Below, in pieces: positions 10,906 to 21,702 of a stretch of 64,000 bases of DNA. The translations under genes and the position numbers were made by a program. The stretch spans positions 806,001 to 870,000 of the forward strand of contig JACGCN010000009.1 in the NCBI GenBank assembly GCA_014905825.1, in the 5' to 3' direction. This stretch comes from Lyophyllum atratum (lineage: Eukaryota; Basidiomycota; Agaricomycetes; Agaricales; Lyophyllaceae). The notes under the pieces are model-generated. The model searched no databases and was not told the origin of the DNA. It worked only from the letters and a program-made list of their open reading frames with translations. The stretch's first letter is position 1. Each line of letters starts with the position of its first letter.

Positions 10906-12118
10906 ATGTCCGACCCGGAACTCTCAATCGACCAAGACCAGGCGCAGCGGATCATAAACCAGCACTTCGCCACTGAGCATCGATCAGCGGTCGCTGGGCT
11001 GATTCCACTCCGAAACCAAGGATATAGGTCCGCGTCCAGCCTACCGCCATAACAGACAATCTCCTGATATCATTCCCGGTTTCTAAAGCCAGAGCGACGA
11101 TATCAAGACCTATGTTGTCGACCTCTTGAAACCAGGCAGTACTGCTGTACCCACCACCTCATGTTTCCTCACCATCGCGCGGTCAGTTCCAACTGCCGTA
11201 CCATACCAGCAAAACTCTCTTCCACTGGTGGCTAAGCTTCTTACGCTCATCCGCATACATACCGCAATACCTATCCGCGAGTCCACCCTTGATACCTCCC
11301 TGTCCTTGATCCCCTTCCACTACCTTCTTTCCCCGCTTTCCCCCTTCATTTCATCATCCATCATGTCATTACCTGCTGCCCGTGCTTCAGGGTACCTCTC
11401 TGATAAGGCGCAGGCTTCCATCGATCTCCTCCTCGGTGCGTTCCTTGGGCAGCTTCACAGCGGAGTCCAGAATGATTGGTACGGCCGTCCTACGCTCGAA
11501 GACACCCAGACCCCTCCTGCAGACACGGGTTACAGCTGGCAGGAGACCTTTACTGGGCTACTAGACGGCCTCCTAACGCAGGTCGAGAAGAATGAGGCTG
11601 CATATGGCGTAAGCCTTCCCTATGCTGATATCAGGCAGTACCTCTCCCGTGCCATCGGATCATTCTTATTCGACGATGTCGAGGTGCCCTCCCTCGTGTG
11701 GTTCACGGGGTCTGAGGATGACATATACATTACGCTACCATCTTCTTCCTCACCTGTGACAGGGTCAGCAGAACCTGGGACCATCGCTGCGATCCTGCCG
11801 AACGTAGGGCACGCGTTGTGGGGCGATCCGCTGCTCGAGGCGTTCATGATGGGCTCCCCTGACCGGGTGAGAGAAGGTGAAGGCCCTAACAAGGCGTTTA
11901 TGGAGGGGTATGTAGGTGGAGGTGGCTCACCAGTGTTAGTTTTCCCGAGGCAGAGGACAAAGAGGGTATGGTACAGCGTGTTTTTGTCCCTGGTTTTGCT
12001 GACGAAATATGGGCCAACAAAAGAGGAAGAGGAATCGATGGTGCGGGCGAAGAGAAAGTGGGCACGAGAGACGCTTGATGCGTGCCTATCAGCGCTAAAG
12101 GATGCGCCATGCTATTGA
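10906..12118 (+). CDS. Aminoglycoside-phosphotransferase-like protein (probable pseudokinase)
   Basis: Looks like the fungal APH/ChoK-like 'phosphotransferase enzyme family', which usually phosphorylates small hydroxyl substrates. Exon 1 (MSDPELSIDQDQAQRII...) splices through a GTCCGCG donor in frame to SQSDDIKTYVVDLLKPG. Then come LVAKLLTLIRIHTAIPI (N-lobe), LGAFLGQLHSGVQNDWYG (before the catalytic loop), YSWQETFTGLLDGLL, YLSRAIGSFLFDDVEVPSLV, GHALWGDPLLEAF and FPRQRTKRVWYSVFL. The catalytic HGDxxxxN loop is replaced by WFTGSEDDIYI, so kinase activity is doubtful. The ATG lies at the edge of the upstream tandem duplication. The family call rests on motif recall; the activity loss is inferred. 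Confidence 0.55.
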
Positions 12119-12558
12119 AGGAGATCTGTTGCGATGTGACATTAAAGGAATAGGATTTTCGTTCGGCTTCAGTTCAAAGGTAGGTGAACGTGGTGACAGG
12201 GAGGACACCCAAAGATGCGACTTCCACGCTCAAAAACCAGAAACTGCGAGGGCATTCGTATTCACTCGGTGGGTATGACATTGGTTGAATTGCGACCTTC
12301 AATACCCTTTATTCACCTTTTCTGTGATTCTCAAATGATGGTCTTTTGGTATCCGTTGAATTAAGACTTGTGGCAGTATCACTAAGATTATTAGGTTACA
12401 ATCTGGTATACACATCTTCGAACAAATGGAAAAAACGGACGCAGAGATGATAGGAGATGATGCGGCTTGGAAACAGGTATAGGGGTATATGTATTCGAAT
12501 GTAGAACAATTAGTAAAATGACAGTTAGTGAGCATACACAAGGAAGATCAGCGACGAA
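12119..12558. other. Convergent intergenic region
   Basis: AT-richer sequence between the 3' ends of the APH-like gene and the membrane protein gene. No coding or RNA signal is recognised. Confidence 0.4.
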
Positions 12559-14050
12559 TCACAATAATACATGTTCCAGCGCACGAATCGGAGTTGGGCT
12601 CGCGCGGGTATCCTGGGGCGTCATATCCACAAAAGGGATGAACACATGAGACCCACGAACCCTCTCCTGCTGGCTGCTGGAGGACTGCTCTGGGAAGACG
12701 AGGACGGATTCTGGGCTTGTATGCCATCGTATATTCCGCGAGGAGGTTGTCCCGCCGCGTGTAGCGCGGTCGAGAGAGGTCTGAACGATAATCAGGGTTG
12801 GCATGATTCCCTGTCGGTCGTGTCAGATTGGATAAGTGCCCGGATAGCAAAAATGATACTGACCACGATTTGTATTAAGCCCGAGTCTAGGATTATCTGT
12901 ACACATAGAGGCCGGTAAGTCAAAAGGCGAAGCGGAGTATTAGGAGTGCGAACATTGGCGGTGGCATTATTTCGTAAAATGAGGTCCAGCGAGGTGTAGA
13001 GGGTGTAAATGAAGCCAGATTCAATTCTGTCGCCGTGATTGGCTTGTATCAGCACCTCGTCAAGTCGCAGGATTGGCAAGACGTACATGACTCCGACAGT
13101 GGATCGGTAACGCCTTGACACGTCTTCGCCGAGCATAACGCGAGCGCTTCTGGAGACATACATGAGCCGCCCAGCTGTATGATACGTTGAATCGTTAATT
13201 GATGCAACTGAGGAATTTTGAGCGGTTACTGACCAGCGATGGCGGTGGTGATGATATTTACCGCAACCGACATGCTCAGATATATCCAGGAGTAGCGCTC
13301 AAGAGCGATGGACCTGCCCTCAAATACAAAGCCACATGCTGTGAAAGATATTAGTGACATGGATTATTGAAGTATCCGTTATAAGCGCTTACGCACCAGT
13401 TGCCGCCACCAGAAGTATAGCTGGTCCAATTATAACCCACGTTTTGGAGCTCCAAATCAGATAGCATCTATATAGCTATGTCGGTTTTGTTCAGCATACG
13501 ACGTTCCTGCGCTAACTGTAGATAGATACTGACGAGGACCGTGTCCGCCATCGCACTTAAGCAGGGTTAAGTAGAAGCAGATTTTCGAAACAAGCAAGAC
13601 GTACTTACCTGTTCGTGACGTACATAACATACTTCGGACTAAGCGCTTCATAGGTGAGTTCACCCTTCAGCAAATGTTGGAACACCAAGTCCAACGTATA
13701 GCCCATATCCGCAGATGCGAGCGAGAACATCGCAGTCGCGGCGAGAAGCAGAATCCAAGGGATACGGTCCTTGCGACAGAGGATGACCACGCAGGAACCG
13801 AAAAGCAGGAAATAGATGCCTGTGCAGGGTGCTCTGAGGTTGGCGTACTCGTACTCTTGAGGCTAGGTAGCGCAAAACGCACCATAAAGAAAGGCTTCGA
13901 ACTATATATAGATAGATGTTAATGTTGTTAGCGTGGATTCGAGAGCAATCGGGAGGAAGTACGCACAAGTACGGCGCCAAGATAAGGACCCGGACTATTC
14001 GGATATCTTAGAACTGGACCATTCCTAGCAGGGTATAACACAGTCGCCAT
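12559..14050 (-). CDS. Fungal multi-TM (about 7TM) integral membrane protein, unknown function
   Basis: The spliced minus-strand protein starts MATVLYPARNGPVLRYPNSP and shows LGAVLFEAFLYGIYFLLF (TM1), ILLLAATAMFSLASADMGY (TM2), SPKYVMYVTNSAMADTVLL, YRCYLIWSSKTWVIIGPAIL (TM3-4), RYSWIYLSMSVAVNIITTAI (TM5), ESGFIYTLYTSLDLIL and VGIMPTLIIVQTSL. This pattern (LEAFLYGIY, YRCYxxW, SGxIY) belongs to a large Agaricomycete family of orphan heptahelical proteins. About seven introns are needed; the stop is at 12559-12561. The cytosolic tail is Ser/Gln-rich. It may be a receptor-like protein, but no ligand can be named. A DUF6533 relative of this kind of protein lies at 59812-61372. Confidence 0.7.
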
Positions 14051-14847
14051 TGAATTCGGGAGTGAGATCGAAGGTCGGGAGCCCTTTCACGCTGCTGGAC
14101 GATGGAGACAGGCCTCGTCAGAGTGTCTGGCCTTTATCCTCCCTTGAGAAAGCCAAAGGAACGGCTAGATAAACCGAACATGGGCTATTGTATTAGGTAT
14201 CTAAGCAGCATCAGTACGGGGGTCAGTGAGATACCACAGCCGTCGTACAAATTCATTGGTTGGGATATGACAGGTGTACGCATCACGGATGATTTCTGGA
14301 AGTGAGATGTGCGTCGGGAGGGCGGGTTCTGCAGCGCGACCTTGTTATTCGACACGAGTACAAGGAGAGAGGCCGGTTGGCCAAACGACGGACATATCTG
14401 ACAAATTGTGTTTCGGGAGGGCTGTGCGTATAGTATAAGGCATTGCGGAGTGGGACTGTTGGGTATAAAACACAGATACCATCGAACTTCGTAGTGCAAT
14501 GAGCCTGATGCCATGATCATCATACTGTTCAAGTGCACAACGGCTTATGATTGGGGCATAAGGCTGATGGGCTTCACCAACAAAATTAAAAGAGCAGAAC
14601 GGTCTTTCTAGGGCGGCAAACGTGGACAAAGGAGGGAGCTGCCAGGTGTTGTCGACGAGTGGTTGTCCAAACTAAAGTAAAACCTGCCCAGAGGCGATCG
14701 GTCCTCGGACCAGAATTGCTCGTCACGTGATCGTGTCACGTCGCGTTCCTAATTTGAAATTTCAGGCTTGTGCTTCTCGATCGCGAGTTCTTCACCATCC
14801 AGGATCCTCGAGCTTCAACGCGCAGCAACATAACTTCCATCCCAACC
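14051..14847. promoter_or_regulatory. Divergent intergenic region
   Basis: Upstream of both the membrane protein gene (minus) and the coiled-coil gene (plus). Short ORFs on the minus strand (about 14185-14630) have no recognisable motif. Confidence 0.35.
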
Positions 14848-17001
14848 ATGAAATCGCGTATCCCACACGCAAAGCCCAGCTCGCATCGCGACCACCCTCA
14901 ATCCTCGTCACCCACATCCGACCCATCGCACGTCCACGCGTCACTTCTGGCTCTGGGTGCTCCCCCGATCTCATTGGAAGAGTTCACTCGCCTGTACAAA
15001 GGGCCATTCGCAGATGTCATGCTATTCATGAGCGACCATATCAAAGGGCGCAGAGCCGTAGCACGCGATCGGCACCGGATTCAGCAGTCAGTGCAACCTC
15101 GTCTCTCTCTCTTTCCCCGATAGGACTGCAAATAGGAACTGAGATGCAACTGGTTACTCCAGAATTCGGGAGACGCGCGCTAAGTCCCATCTTCGGCCCG
15201 CGGATGGTGCTACCCGTTCCCCGGTGGATCGATCCTTGGCATCGTGGTGCGCCGCACAGAGGGCAGCTGAGGTGTCCAGGACGCAGTTGGGGGAGAAGCA
15301 GGTCGCGCTAGCACAATTACGTACGACCATCCAATCTAGACTGTTCATTGGGCAGTCAGAATTCACGCTCATGACTCGTTCCCTGATGGTTCCCTCACAG
15401 ATTCGAAAGCTGCGGAACTGAAAGAGTCCTTAGCGAACAAGCATCGGGTTGCGTTGTTGCTGCGTGTCCTGGAGGAGAAGGAGAAAGTACGTATCGAACG
15501 GTTTCAGGAGATGACGAGGGTCATGGACGCATTGAGGTGAGTGGGCACCGCCTCGCCCATCGTGGGGTGTTTGGGCCATTTAGGATGCCTTCACAAAGTA
15601 TATGAACTTTTGCTGATGTGCCACATGTCTATTGAAGGCGAACAGCTGAAGAAAGATCATCGTTCAAGGTAGTCATGTTTCCACGACCCATCTGATGATA
15701 ATGATATGTAACTCCAGCGTTTCAGTCCCATGCCCCCTCGTTAGATCTGCCTTCTCTCCCGCCGCTACCCCGAATCTCACTTACACAGGAAACGCTTACT
15801 GTATGTTCTCTCCCATTCTTACTGCAAGTTTTCAGTCTGATAACCCGGTCACTTGGTTTGGACAGAACTTGCACGCATACCGGATAAGACTCGCCCGCAT
15901 TACTCAGACGGATCATGAACCAAGCTCCCTGCTCACTTCCCGCCTTCGGAGTAGGATTGCAAAGTTGACTGGCCCCGATCTGGATACTGAACAAGTCTTG
16001 TGCGTAGTACAAGGTCGTTTCTACTTTGTGAGCATTCTTTCATATTCCTTCCTGGTCTAGACAGAAATATTGTGCGGTCGCGCGGGCGAGAGCTGAGCGG
16101 GCACTCAAGTACCGGGATCATCGCCTTAGCGCATCGAACACTGTTTCGAGGGAAGAGCTTGAAGAAAAACTGGCTGTCAACGTATGTGCGATGGTAATGA
16201 TCGGTATCACTTTGGATGCAATCTGATGATTTTATTGGAAGAGGACAAGAAAGAAGGAGCTACAACGGTCGTCGGATAACGCGGTAGCGCTCGGATTCTT
16301 GTGCGAGCATCTCATCAACTCTGTGAGCTTTCGACCTTGTGGTAATTATTCGGGTTCATCTGATACACGGTGTAGATATCTGTATTCCTCGAGCAGACCT
16401 CGCCCATCCTGCGGTCGTCCATCGAAGAAGAGACGAGTCTCGCAAAGGGATATGTAGATGTTGTCAGGCTTCTCATTTCGGCGCGGGTGGAAGGCAAGGT
16501 GATGAAAGCAAGGTTCATTGAAGATGTTCAGAGAGCATGCAGGATCAGAGTCCCAAACGTATGTCGGGTTCCGTTCTCGACCTAGCCCTTGCTGACGTAC
16601 GGTGTGTCCCAGGAGCCAGATGCTATTTTGCAGGAGGTCGAACGATTTCTCGAGAGAAGTGAGTGGTTTCGGCCGATAGGTTTTGTGCTTTGAGTTGACG
16701 CGTACTGGCACGTTAGGCCACCAGCGTTCCTCGTTCCTCAGGTCGGTCAAGAGTCTTCAGGCACCCTCGCAGTCCTCGGAAGAAGAGGCACTTATACGTG
16801 AGAGATGGCAGAGACATATACGTGTCAACCATGGACAACTGACTTGTGATCGACGCAGGTACATATCAGATGGGCTTTGAGAGCGTTGAGGACCGAGCGC
16901 TGAAGTTGTTGACGCGTAAAGTTGACAAGGCGGTGTTGGGAGATTCGCTGGTGGGGGATGTTGAGACGCTTTTGCGAGATGTGAGAACGATTGTGGGGTA
17001 G
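14848..17001 (+). CDS. Coiled-coil protein of unknown function
   Basis: A many-exon gene (about ten) that starts MKSRIPHAKPSSHRDHP with a basic, Ser/Pro-rich N-terminus. Next come LGAPPISLEEFTRLYKG and FADVMLFMSDHIKGRRAV, a small conserved-looking globular start. Long heptad-like helices follow: RAAEVSRTQLGEKQVALAQL, ESLANKHRVALLLRVLEEKE, RFQEMTRVMDAL, REELEEKLAV, EETSLAKGYVDVVRLLIS and RALKLLTRKVDKAVLGDSL. The stop is TAG at 16999-17001. The architecture (small N domain plus extended coiled coils, about 450-500 aa) resembles kinetochore, spindle-pole or augmin-type structural proteins. I cannot assign a family, and middle exon limits are approximate. Confidence 0.6.
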
Positions 17002-17363
17002 ATACACAGGGTCGGGTGGTTCATATGTACTTTCAGGGATGGTGAAGGCACGGATAAGGGAGTTGGTTATAAGTTGAGCTGCCCGGCATTGGAGGTGGGG
17101 GTGCTTGAACGCGAACGCATCCGAGTGTGCCCGTCTGACTTGAATGATGCTCCGTTGCCGTTCGCGAGCGGCATGGAACGACGATGAAGCAAGTGGACTA
17201 TTAGATAAGGATTCGGCTGTAACACATGGGTTTCCATTGGCTGCCAGGCGACACCGGCACCGGGCATTCACGTGCATCAACTGCATAAATTTGTTAGGTT
17301 TCAAGGTCCGGAAATCTCCATCCACCCTTGTTTCTCCATCGTCCGTCGCCAGCGTCGCCGACG
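17002..17363. promoter_or_regulatory. Upstream region of aconitase
   Basis: Lies between the coiled-coil gene 3' end and the aconitase ATG. Short ORFs only; presumed promoter and 5' leader of aconitase. Confidence 0.4.
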
Positions 17364-20309
17364 ATGCTCAACCTCTCCTATAGGACCGCCAACGCCATGC
17401 GCGCGTTGCAGCGGCTGGCCGCAGGTATGGCCACCGTTGCTCCCCGCATTGGTGACACAAAAGTGCCCATGTCGTTGCACGAAAAGAGCGCGTACATCAA
17501 CTATCAGCGCATTGAAGATAACCTTGCAGTCATTCGTGAAAGGTGCTCATTTTCAGTATCTACCATCTAGCGTCTTGTTGACCGTTTGCTAGGCTGCAGC
17601 GCCCGATGACATTGTCGGAGAAGATTCTCTATGGCCATCTCGACGACCCTCATGGGCAAGACATCGAGCGGGGTGTCAGCTATCTCCGACTCCGTCCTGA
17701 CGTGAGTCTACCGACTGTTCTATTCCTTTGAGATACTGACAGGTTTGCAGCGAGTGGCCTGCCAGGATGCTACTGCACAGGTACTTTGCCTATTTGCTGC
17801 TACGTCACAAGTCTCGGAACTGACGTAATCGAAGATGGCTCTTTTGCAATTCATGTCGGCCGGCATGGACACCGCCGCCGTCCCGACCACCGTCCACTGT
17901 GACCATCTTATCGAGGCACAGGTCGGAGGCGTTAAGGATTTGGCTCGTGGTATCGCAACGAACAAGGAGGTCTATGATTTCTTGGCAACGGCTACCGCAA
18001 AGGTTAGTAAATTTCCGCATTAATCCCGTTCCATGCCTTAACAGTCTTCTCAGTACGGTCTCGGTTTCTGGAAACCCGGTTCTGGTATCATTCATCAAAT
18101 TATTCTTGAGAACTATGCATTCCCCGGTGGCCTCATGATCGGTACGGACTCACATACACCGAATGCCGGTGGTCTTGGTATGATTGCCTGTGGTGTCGGT
18201 GGTGCGGATGCTGTCGACGTCATGGCTGGACTTCCTTGGGAACTCAAGTGCCCTAAGGTCATTGGCGTCAACCTCACTGGCGCCATCGGCGGATGGACCA
18301 CTCCCAAGGGTAAGCGAACCCGTTGCCGGTGATCCTGCCGTCGACTCACTATTCTCAGATGTTATCCTCAAGGTTGCGGGTATCCTTACGGTCAAGGGCG
18401 GCACTGGTGCCATCGTGGAATACAAAGGCCCCGGTATCGAATCTCTGTCTTGCACTGGTATGGCCACCATCTGTAACATGGGTGCTGAAATTGGTGCAAC
18501 CACCTCGGTCTTCCCCTTCAATCATCGCATGGTCGACTATCTCAACGCTACCCAGCGGCCTGAGATCGCTAAATACGCCCAACAATTCCAACACAATCTC
18601 CAAGCCGACAAGGAAGCTGACTATGACCAAATGATTGAAATCGTACGTACCGTGCAAACCGTTCGGCACCATCACAAAGACTGATCGTTTCCCAACAGAA
18701 CCTCTCCGAACTTGAACCCCACATCAATGGACCATTCACCCCGGATCTCGCCACTCCCATCTCCAAGTTCGCTGAGGAGGCAAAAAAGAACGGCTGGCCT
18801 GACGAGATCAAGGTTGCACTTATCGGTTCCTGCACCAACTCTTCGTACGAGGACATGTCCCGCTCTGCATCGATCGCCAAGGAAGCCGCTTCCCGCGGTC
18901 TTACCGTCAAGAGCATGTACACTATTACTCCTGGATCTGAACAAGTTCGTGCCACCACCGAGCGCGATGGTCAGATCGGTGCCTTGGAAGAGGTCGGTGG
19001 AATCGTCCTCGCCAACGCCTGTGGGCCTTGCATCGGTCAATGGGACAGGAAAGATGTCAAGAAGGGCGAACCCAACACCAGTATGTCTTGTACTCCTCGC
19101 TAGATGTTCTGACCTGATCTCTTCACCTTTCCAGTCGTTACTTCGTACAACCGTAACTTCACTGGCCGTAACGACGCTAACCCCGCCACCCACGCTTTCG
19201 TCACCTCCCCCGATATCGTGACTGCTATGGCCTTCGGCGGTAGCCTCTCTTTCAACCCCCTTACCGACTCTCTCACTGGCGCTGATGGCAAGCCCTTCAA
19301 GTTCTCGGAACCCAACGGAAACGAGCTTCCCCCTCGCGGCTATGACCCTGGACAGGACACTTTCCAGCCCCCTCCCAAGGACCGCGCCAACGTCAACGTC
19401 GCTGTTGACCCCAAGTCCGACCGTCTCCAACTCTTGAAGCCCTTCGACCCCTGGGATGGCAAGACCCCCAAGGACCTACCCATCCTGATCAAGGTCGCCG
19501 GCAAGTGCAGTATGTATCTTCTCGCCTTTTCTCTGGGCACTACTTGATATCACCTTTTCCGTAGCTACCGACCATATCTCTGCTGGTGGTCCCTGGTTGA
19601 AGTACCGTGGCCATCTCGAGAACATCTCCCGTACGTATCTTGACACGCTCCGCTTCAATTTTCTTCCTCATTTGTTCACTATAGAGAACTGCCTCATCGG
19701 TGCGATCAACGCTGAGAACGGCGAAGCCAACAAGGTCAAGAACCAGATCACCGGCGAATACGGACCAGTCCCCGAGACCGCCAAGTTCTACCGTGAGAAG
19801 GGCATCAAGTGGGTCGTTGTCGGTGACCACAACTACGGCGAGGGCTCTTCCCGTGAGCACGCTGCTCTCGAGCCCCGTTACCTCGGCGGTCTCGCCATCA
19901 TCACCCGGTCGTTCGCCCGTATCCACGAGACCAACTTGAAGAAGCAGGGCATGCTCGCGCTCACCTTTGCTGACCCCGCCGACTACGACAAAGTCAAGCC
20001 TGATGACCGTGTGGACATCTACGGTCTTGAGACCTTCTCGCCCGGCAAGAACTTGACGATGACGTTGAAGCACTCGAACGGAAAGACTGATGTGCGGATT
20101 TCACCTTTTTGGGCTGGTGCTGAGTGCTCACACTTGTTTTACGAATTGTAGGAGGTCTCGCTTGCGCACTCTTTCAATGAGGGCCAGATCGAGTGGTTCA
20201 AGGCCGGTTCCGCGCTCAACCTGGTACGCTTTTTCCATGCACAAGGGTCTGATTCCTCCTAACCTGCGACCCCTTACAGATGGCTGCCAAAGCAAAAGGC
20301 GCCGCATAA
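17364..20309 (+). CDS. ACO1: Aconitate hydratase, mitochondrial
   Basis: Catalyses citrate to isocitrate in the TCA cycle, using a [4Fe-4S] cluster in the mitochondrial matrix. The N-terminus [19 protein letters not shown] is a basic amphipathic presequence. Landmarks in order: [70 protein letters not shown] (first cluster Cys), [11 protein letters not shown] (CxxC cluster ligands), [47 protein letters not shown] and the C-terminal [20 protein letters not shown]. The final exon encodes only MAAKAKGAA. About ten short introns are present, and codon use is strongly C-ended, as expected of a highly expressed gene. No residue loss is seen. The start agrees with presequence position. Confidence 0.97.
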
Positions 20310-21702
20310 GTGCTGCCCCACATGCCGCTGCGGGCGCCATTATCCATAAGTATCAACGGAGGTGACACCGCGATCTTGTTGCTGCGAACGGACGGGGCAA
20401 AGGTCCCCTGGTATCTTATTAGAAAAAGAGTTGTCGGATGTGTTTCTTCCGCCGCGTTCATCATTTCTCTTTTTTTTGTGTGTTCCGCTTCGACTCCATA
20501 TGTTTTTGTATTTCCGTTCCTCACTAATGAGAGTGTAATGAAAGTATAGATTCAACATAGGGCTGAGTGGTGACGGTGAGGGTCGATAGTGGTTCTGTTT
20601 TGGTTCTGTTGAACACATGTGAGATGGGTGTTGTTGCTCGGTGACTACGCTGAGTACTGAGCAGTAGCCTGCAGTAGCTTGGCTGTCAGCAACTGAGGGC
20701 GCGGTCACTGTGGTACTAATAGTGCAGGAGTTACACTTCAATTCCCAAGCTTGCTATGTAGAGCTCCCGATTGTTGGTAGCGGGATGACTGATCCTAATT
20801 CTCCTCCTCGGTACAATGACAGAAATTCAATATGCATGCCCATCTGGACAGTCTAACCAAAGAACTCCCATGAAAAGCGCTCCGTGACGCGTTAGGTCTT
20901 CTTAAAGACATAGATACCGAGAATGAGAACTGGTGTTTCGTGGCATGTCAAGCAGTACTGGTAGTCGAGGGTGTCAGGTTGTGGCTGGCTATCGGCATAA
21001 TGTACGTCATTCCATGGTTGAGCTCCTTGGCGACTTAGAATCGGCTTCCGCATAGTTGTCATTCTAATGGACAGAAGTTGAGTTCACCTACTCAGCTCCG
21101 CAAGGGCGGTCGATTCGGGTCGCTTCACTGGATGGTCCATCCCGTTCAGGCACTCCTTGCGGGGTCTGTAGTTCTCGCATTCTCAGTCGGGTTGTTCACG
21201 AGTGCGTAGCGGCGTCTGTATTCGTGATGGGAGACGACAAGTGTCACGTCGCCCAATGTATGCAACTTTTCTTGCGTTCAAGTTCCAGCTTCTTGAGGCG
21301 CCTCGTAGCCCGAGGCCATGATCATCATGATTACGGATTTCGAGGCGCGCGTAGAAGCTACTATAGCGGCGTCTAGGCAAGATTTGTCAATGTGCCGACC
21401 TCGGTGAGCTTATATGGTTGTGGGCGACATCGATTTTCCCTTCTGCTGGGTCGAGCACAAGTTCGCCGACACGGGCAAGGGGCAATTGAGAGTGAGATTG
21501 GGACGGACCTGATAGAGGTTGTAGAACGCGGACTGCCAGTGCAGGTGTGATTGTCACCACGAGAGATCGACATGGTTTCAGACATAGTTTCCTCCCAGGC
21601 ACTATCACAGAGACTGGGATTATATCGCTTCACCTGAGGTGAAGTCAACATCAGAGATCAGTCTATACATTGAATCTATTCCAGCGATCAAGCGTTCAGA
21701 GC
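20310..21702. other. Intergenic region between aconitase and SMP-30-like gene
   Basis: About 1.4 kb. The first 250 bp are probably the aconitase 3' end; antisense ORFs there look spurious. A small minus-strand ORF is listed separately at 20892-21062. The rest (21063-21702) has no recognised gene. Confidence 0.4.
20892..21062 (-). CDS. Small unassigned ORF or terminal exon (56 aa)
   Basis: An open frame reading MTTMRKPILSRQGAQPWNDV, then HYADSQPQPDTLDYQYCLTC and HETPVLILGIYVFKKT, ending at TAA 20892-20894. The composition (Tyr/Pro/Gln, a CLTCH motif, hydrophobic then KKT end) looks more protein-like than its neighbours. An AG just upstream (CCATTAG) could be a splice acceptor from exons around 21070-21400. 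No family is recognised. It may be chance. Confidence 0.25.
   Translation of the reverse strand: MTTMRKPILSRQGAQPWNDVHYADSQPQPDTLDYQYCLTCHETPVLILGIYVFKKT

Larger units (their letters stand above)
4058..10915. repeat. Tandem segmental duplication (two units of about 3.3 and 3.6 kb)
   Basis: Unit A spans about 4058-7342 and unit B about 7344-10915. Each holds a BCS1-like gene and its upstream region. Coding parts match closely (stop-to-stop distance 3286). The upstream sequences also align: the CTCTTCCTRGATAGGGAGAC block, TATTCCTTTGTGA, and a shared end GAAATGTCCGAC at 7331-7342 and 10903-10914. Unit B is longer mainly because of an extra segment of about 285 bp in its upstream part. The units abut directly at the copy B stop codon. 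Confidence 0.85.

Noticed and set aside
18672..19430. 252-codon minus-strand ORF
   Set aside because: Antisense to aconitase exons with strong C-ended codons; no family motif.
20340..20741. 133-codon minus ORF after aconitase
   Set aside because: Low-complexity, overlaps the presumed aconitase 3' untranslated region.
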